From positions 69,833-133,832 of the forward strand of contig NZ_BMYT01000007.1 in NCBI RefSeq assembly GCF_014652415.1: a stretch of 64,000 nt of DNA, given 5' to 3'. The notes under the pieces are model-generated. The model was given only the letters and a program-made list of their open reading frames with translations, searched no databases and had not been told where the DNA came from. This DNA is from Affinundibacterium macrobrachii. GTDB taxonomy: Bacteria; Pseudomonadota; Gammaproteobacteria; Burkholderiales; Burkholderiaceae_D. Positions within the stretch are counted from its first letter, which is position 1; each line of letters begins with the position of its first letter. Positions 63,562-64,000 of the stretch are shown piece by piece. The translations under genes and the position numbers were made by a program.

Positions 63562-64000
63562 GCGTTTTCCTGTGATTGGGTTTCTTCTGGACCGCTGACA
63601 CCATCTGGTTTTTTATAGCGGTGATAACTCCAGAAATACTGACTCGGTACCTTAGCGATGAGTTTTTCCATTGCTTGATTAATGGCGCGGGCTTGTTGTG
63701 CGGCGTCGCCGTCGAGTGACTCAGTAAAGGGAACAAAGCGTTGCACGAAGCCACGACCGAAAGGCAGGCGCTCGGCATAGGTCAAGATAATTGGCGCACC
63801 TGTCATCGCCGCTAATTTGGCAGATAAAGTCATGGTGTAAGCTGGTTTCCCAAAAAAATCAGCCCACACGCCTTCACCTTCTTGCGGTACTTGGTCGGGT
63901 AATAAGCCGATTGCTTCGCCTTTTTTTAAGGCTTTAGCCAAAGCACGAACACCGGATAAATTAGCTGGTGCTAATAACATGCCACTGGATGCGCGTGCGT
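63558..64000 (-). CDS. Lipid A acyltransferase family protein, C-terminal part (cut by window edge)
   Basis: About 147 residues; the reading frame stays open to the edge, and the ATG at 63980 is internal. Visible are GVRALAKALKKGEAIGLLPDQVPQEGEGVWADFFGKPAYTMTLSAKLA and the C-terminal YFWSYHRYKKP, typical of LpxL. It lies directly upstream of a second, related acyltransferase gene, so the pair may supply two successive acylations. Confidence 0.9.
   Translation of the reverse strand, partial: ARASSGMLLAPANLSGVRALAKALKKGEAIGLLPDQVPQEGEGVWADFFGKPAYTMTLSAKLAAMTGAPIILTYAERLPFGRGFVQRFVPFTESLDGDAAQQARAINQAMEKLIAKVPSQYFWSYHRYKKPDGVSGPEETQSQENA

Overview
The window reads as an ordinary chromosomal stretch of a Gram-negative betaproteobacterium. 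The best guess is Burkholderiales, family Oxalobacteraceae, with a moderate-G+C genome such as Undibacterium. This rests on gene content and protein character (pilT-pilU, OxyR with Cys199/Cys208, DUF3422, SRAP, ABC-2/M1 fusion, LpxL-type acyltransferases) and was not checked by a database search. No rRNA, tRNA, CRISPR array, prophage or complete insertion sequence was seen. Two compact palindromic repeat elements and many short tandem repeats lie between the genes.

Layout. 1-3.4 kb: 5' end of valS (minus strand) and a TPR/GGDEF diguanylate cyclase behind an unusually structured leader. 3.4-8.8 kb: thiamine operon thiC-thiS-(DUF559)-thiG-thiD-thiE, preceded by a promoter, a TPP riboswitch and a hairpin that hides the thiC ribosome binding site; a DUF559 gene and a 192-bp palindromic element sit between thiS and thiG. 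9-12.7 kb: response regulator, a 265-bp cloverleaf-like MITE candidate, an orphan Rieske oxygenase and a DMT exporter. 12.7-18.5 kb: sseA, ZIP transporter, DUF4124 protein, an HEAGH protein, then pilT-pilU-gpx on the minus strand. 18.6-24.5 kb: yggS-proC, a RIO-like kinase, a yqjD-yqjE-yqjK-like membrane cassette, ubiA and oxyR.

24.7-31.7 kb: a LytS/LytTR two-component pair divergent from an ABC ATPase and a 1196-residue ABC-2 permease fused to an M1 aminopeptidase. 31.7-41.6 kb: GNAT, ppiB, DUF3422, then a TTG-started class II HDAC-like deacetylase followed by a Pat-type acyl-CoA synthetase/GNAT acetyltransferase, an XRE-type regulator, an MsrA homologue whose catalytic Cys is Arg, pdxH and a hemerythrin. 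41.8-52.3 kb: tcdA, EamA transporter, M48 peptidase with DUF898 protein, metallophosphatase, a small Cys-tailed protein, M16 peptidase, SRAP protein and 5-formyl-THF cyclo-ligase. 52.3-64 kb: slt, GST, cca, pstS-like gene, lrp divergent from hppD-phhA (Phe to Tyr to homogentisate), two secreted PilJ-domain proteins with similar 10-bp tandem repeats at their 3' ends, and two overlapping LpxL/LpxM-type acyltransferase genes, the second cut by the window edge.

Most genes are housekeeping. The points most worth following are the two palindromic elements (one next to a DUF559 gene inside the thi operon), the LytSR-controlled-looking ABC/peptidase fusion with three 12-bp repeats in its leader, the MsrA pseudoenzyme candidate, the twin PilJ-domain proteins, the terminator that abuts the phhA ribosome binding site, and the frequency of 9-14 bp tandem repeats at gene borders.
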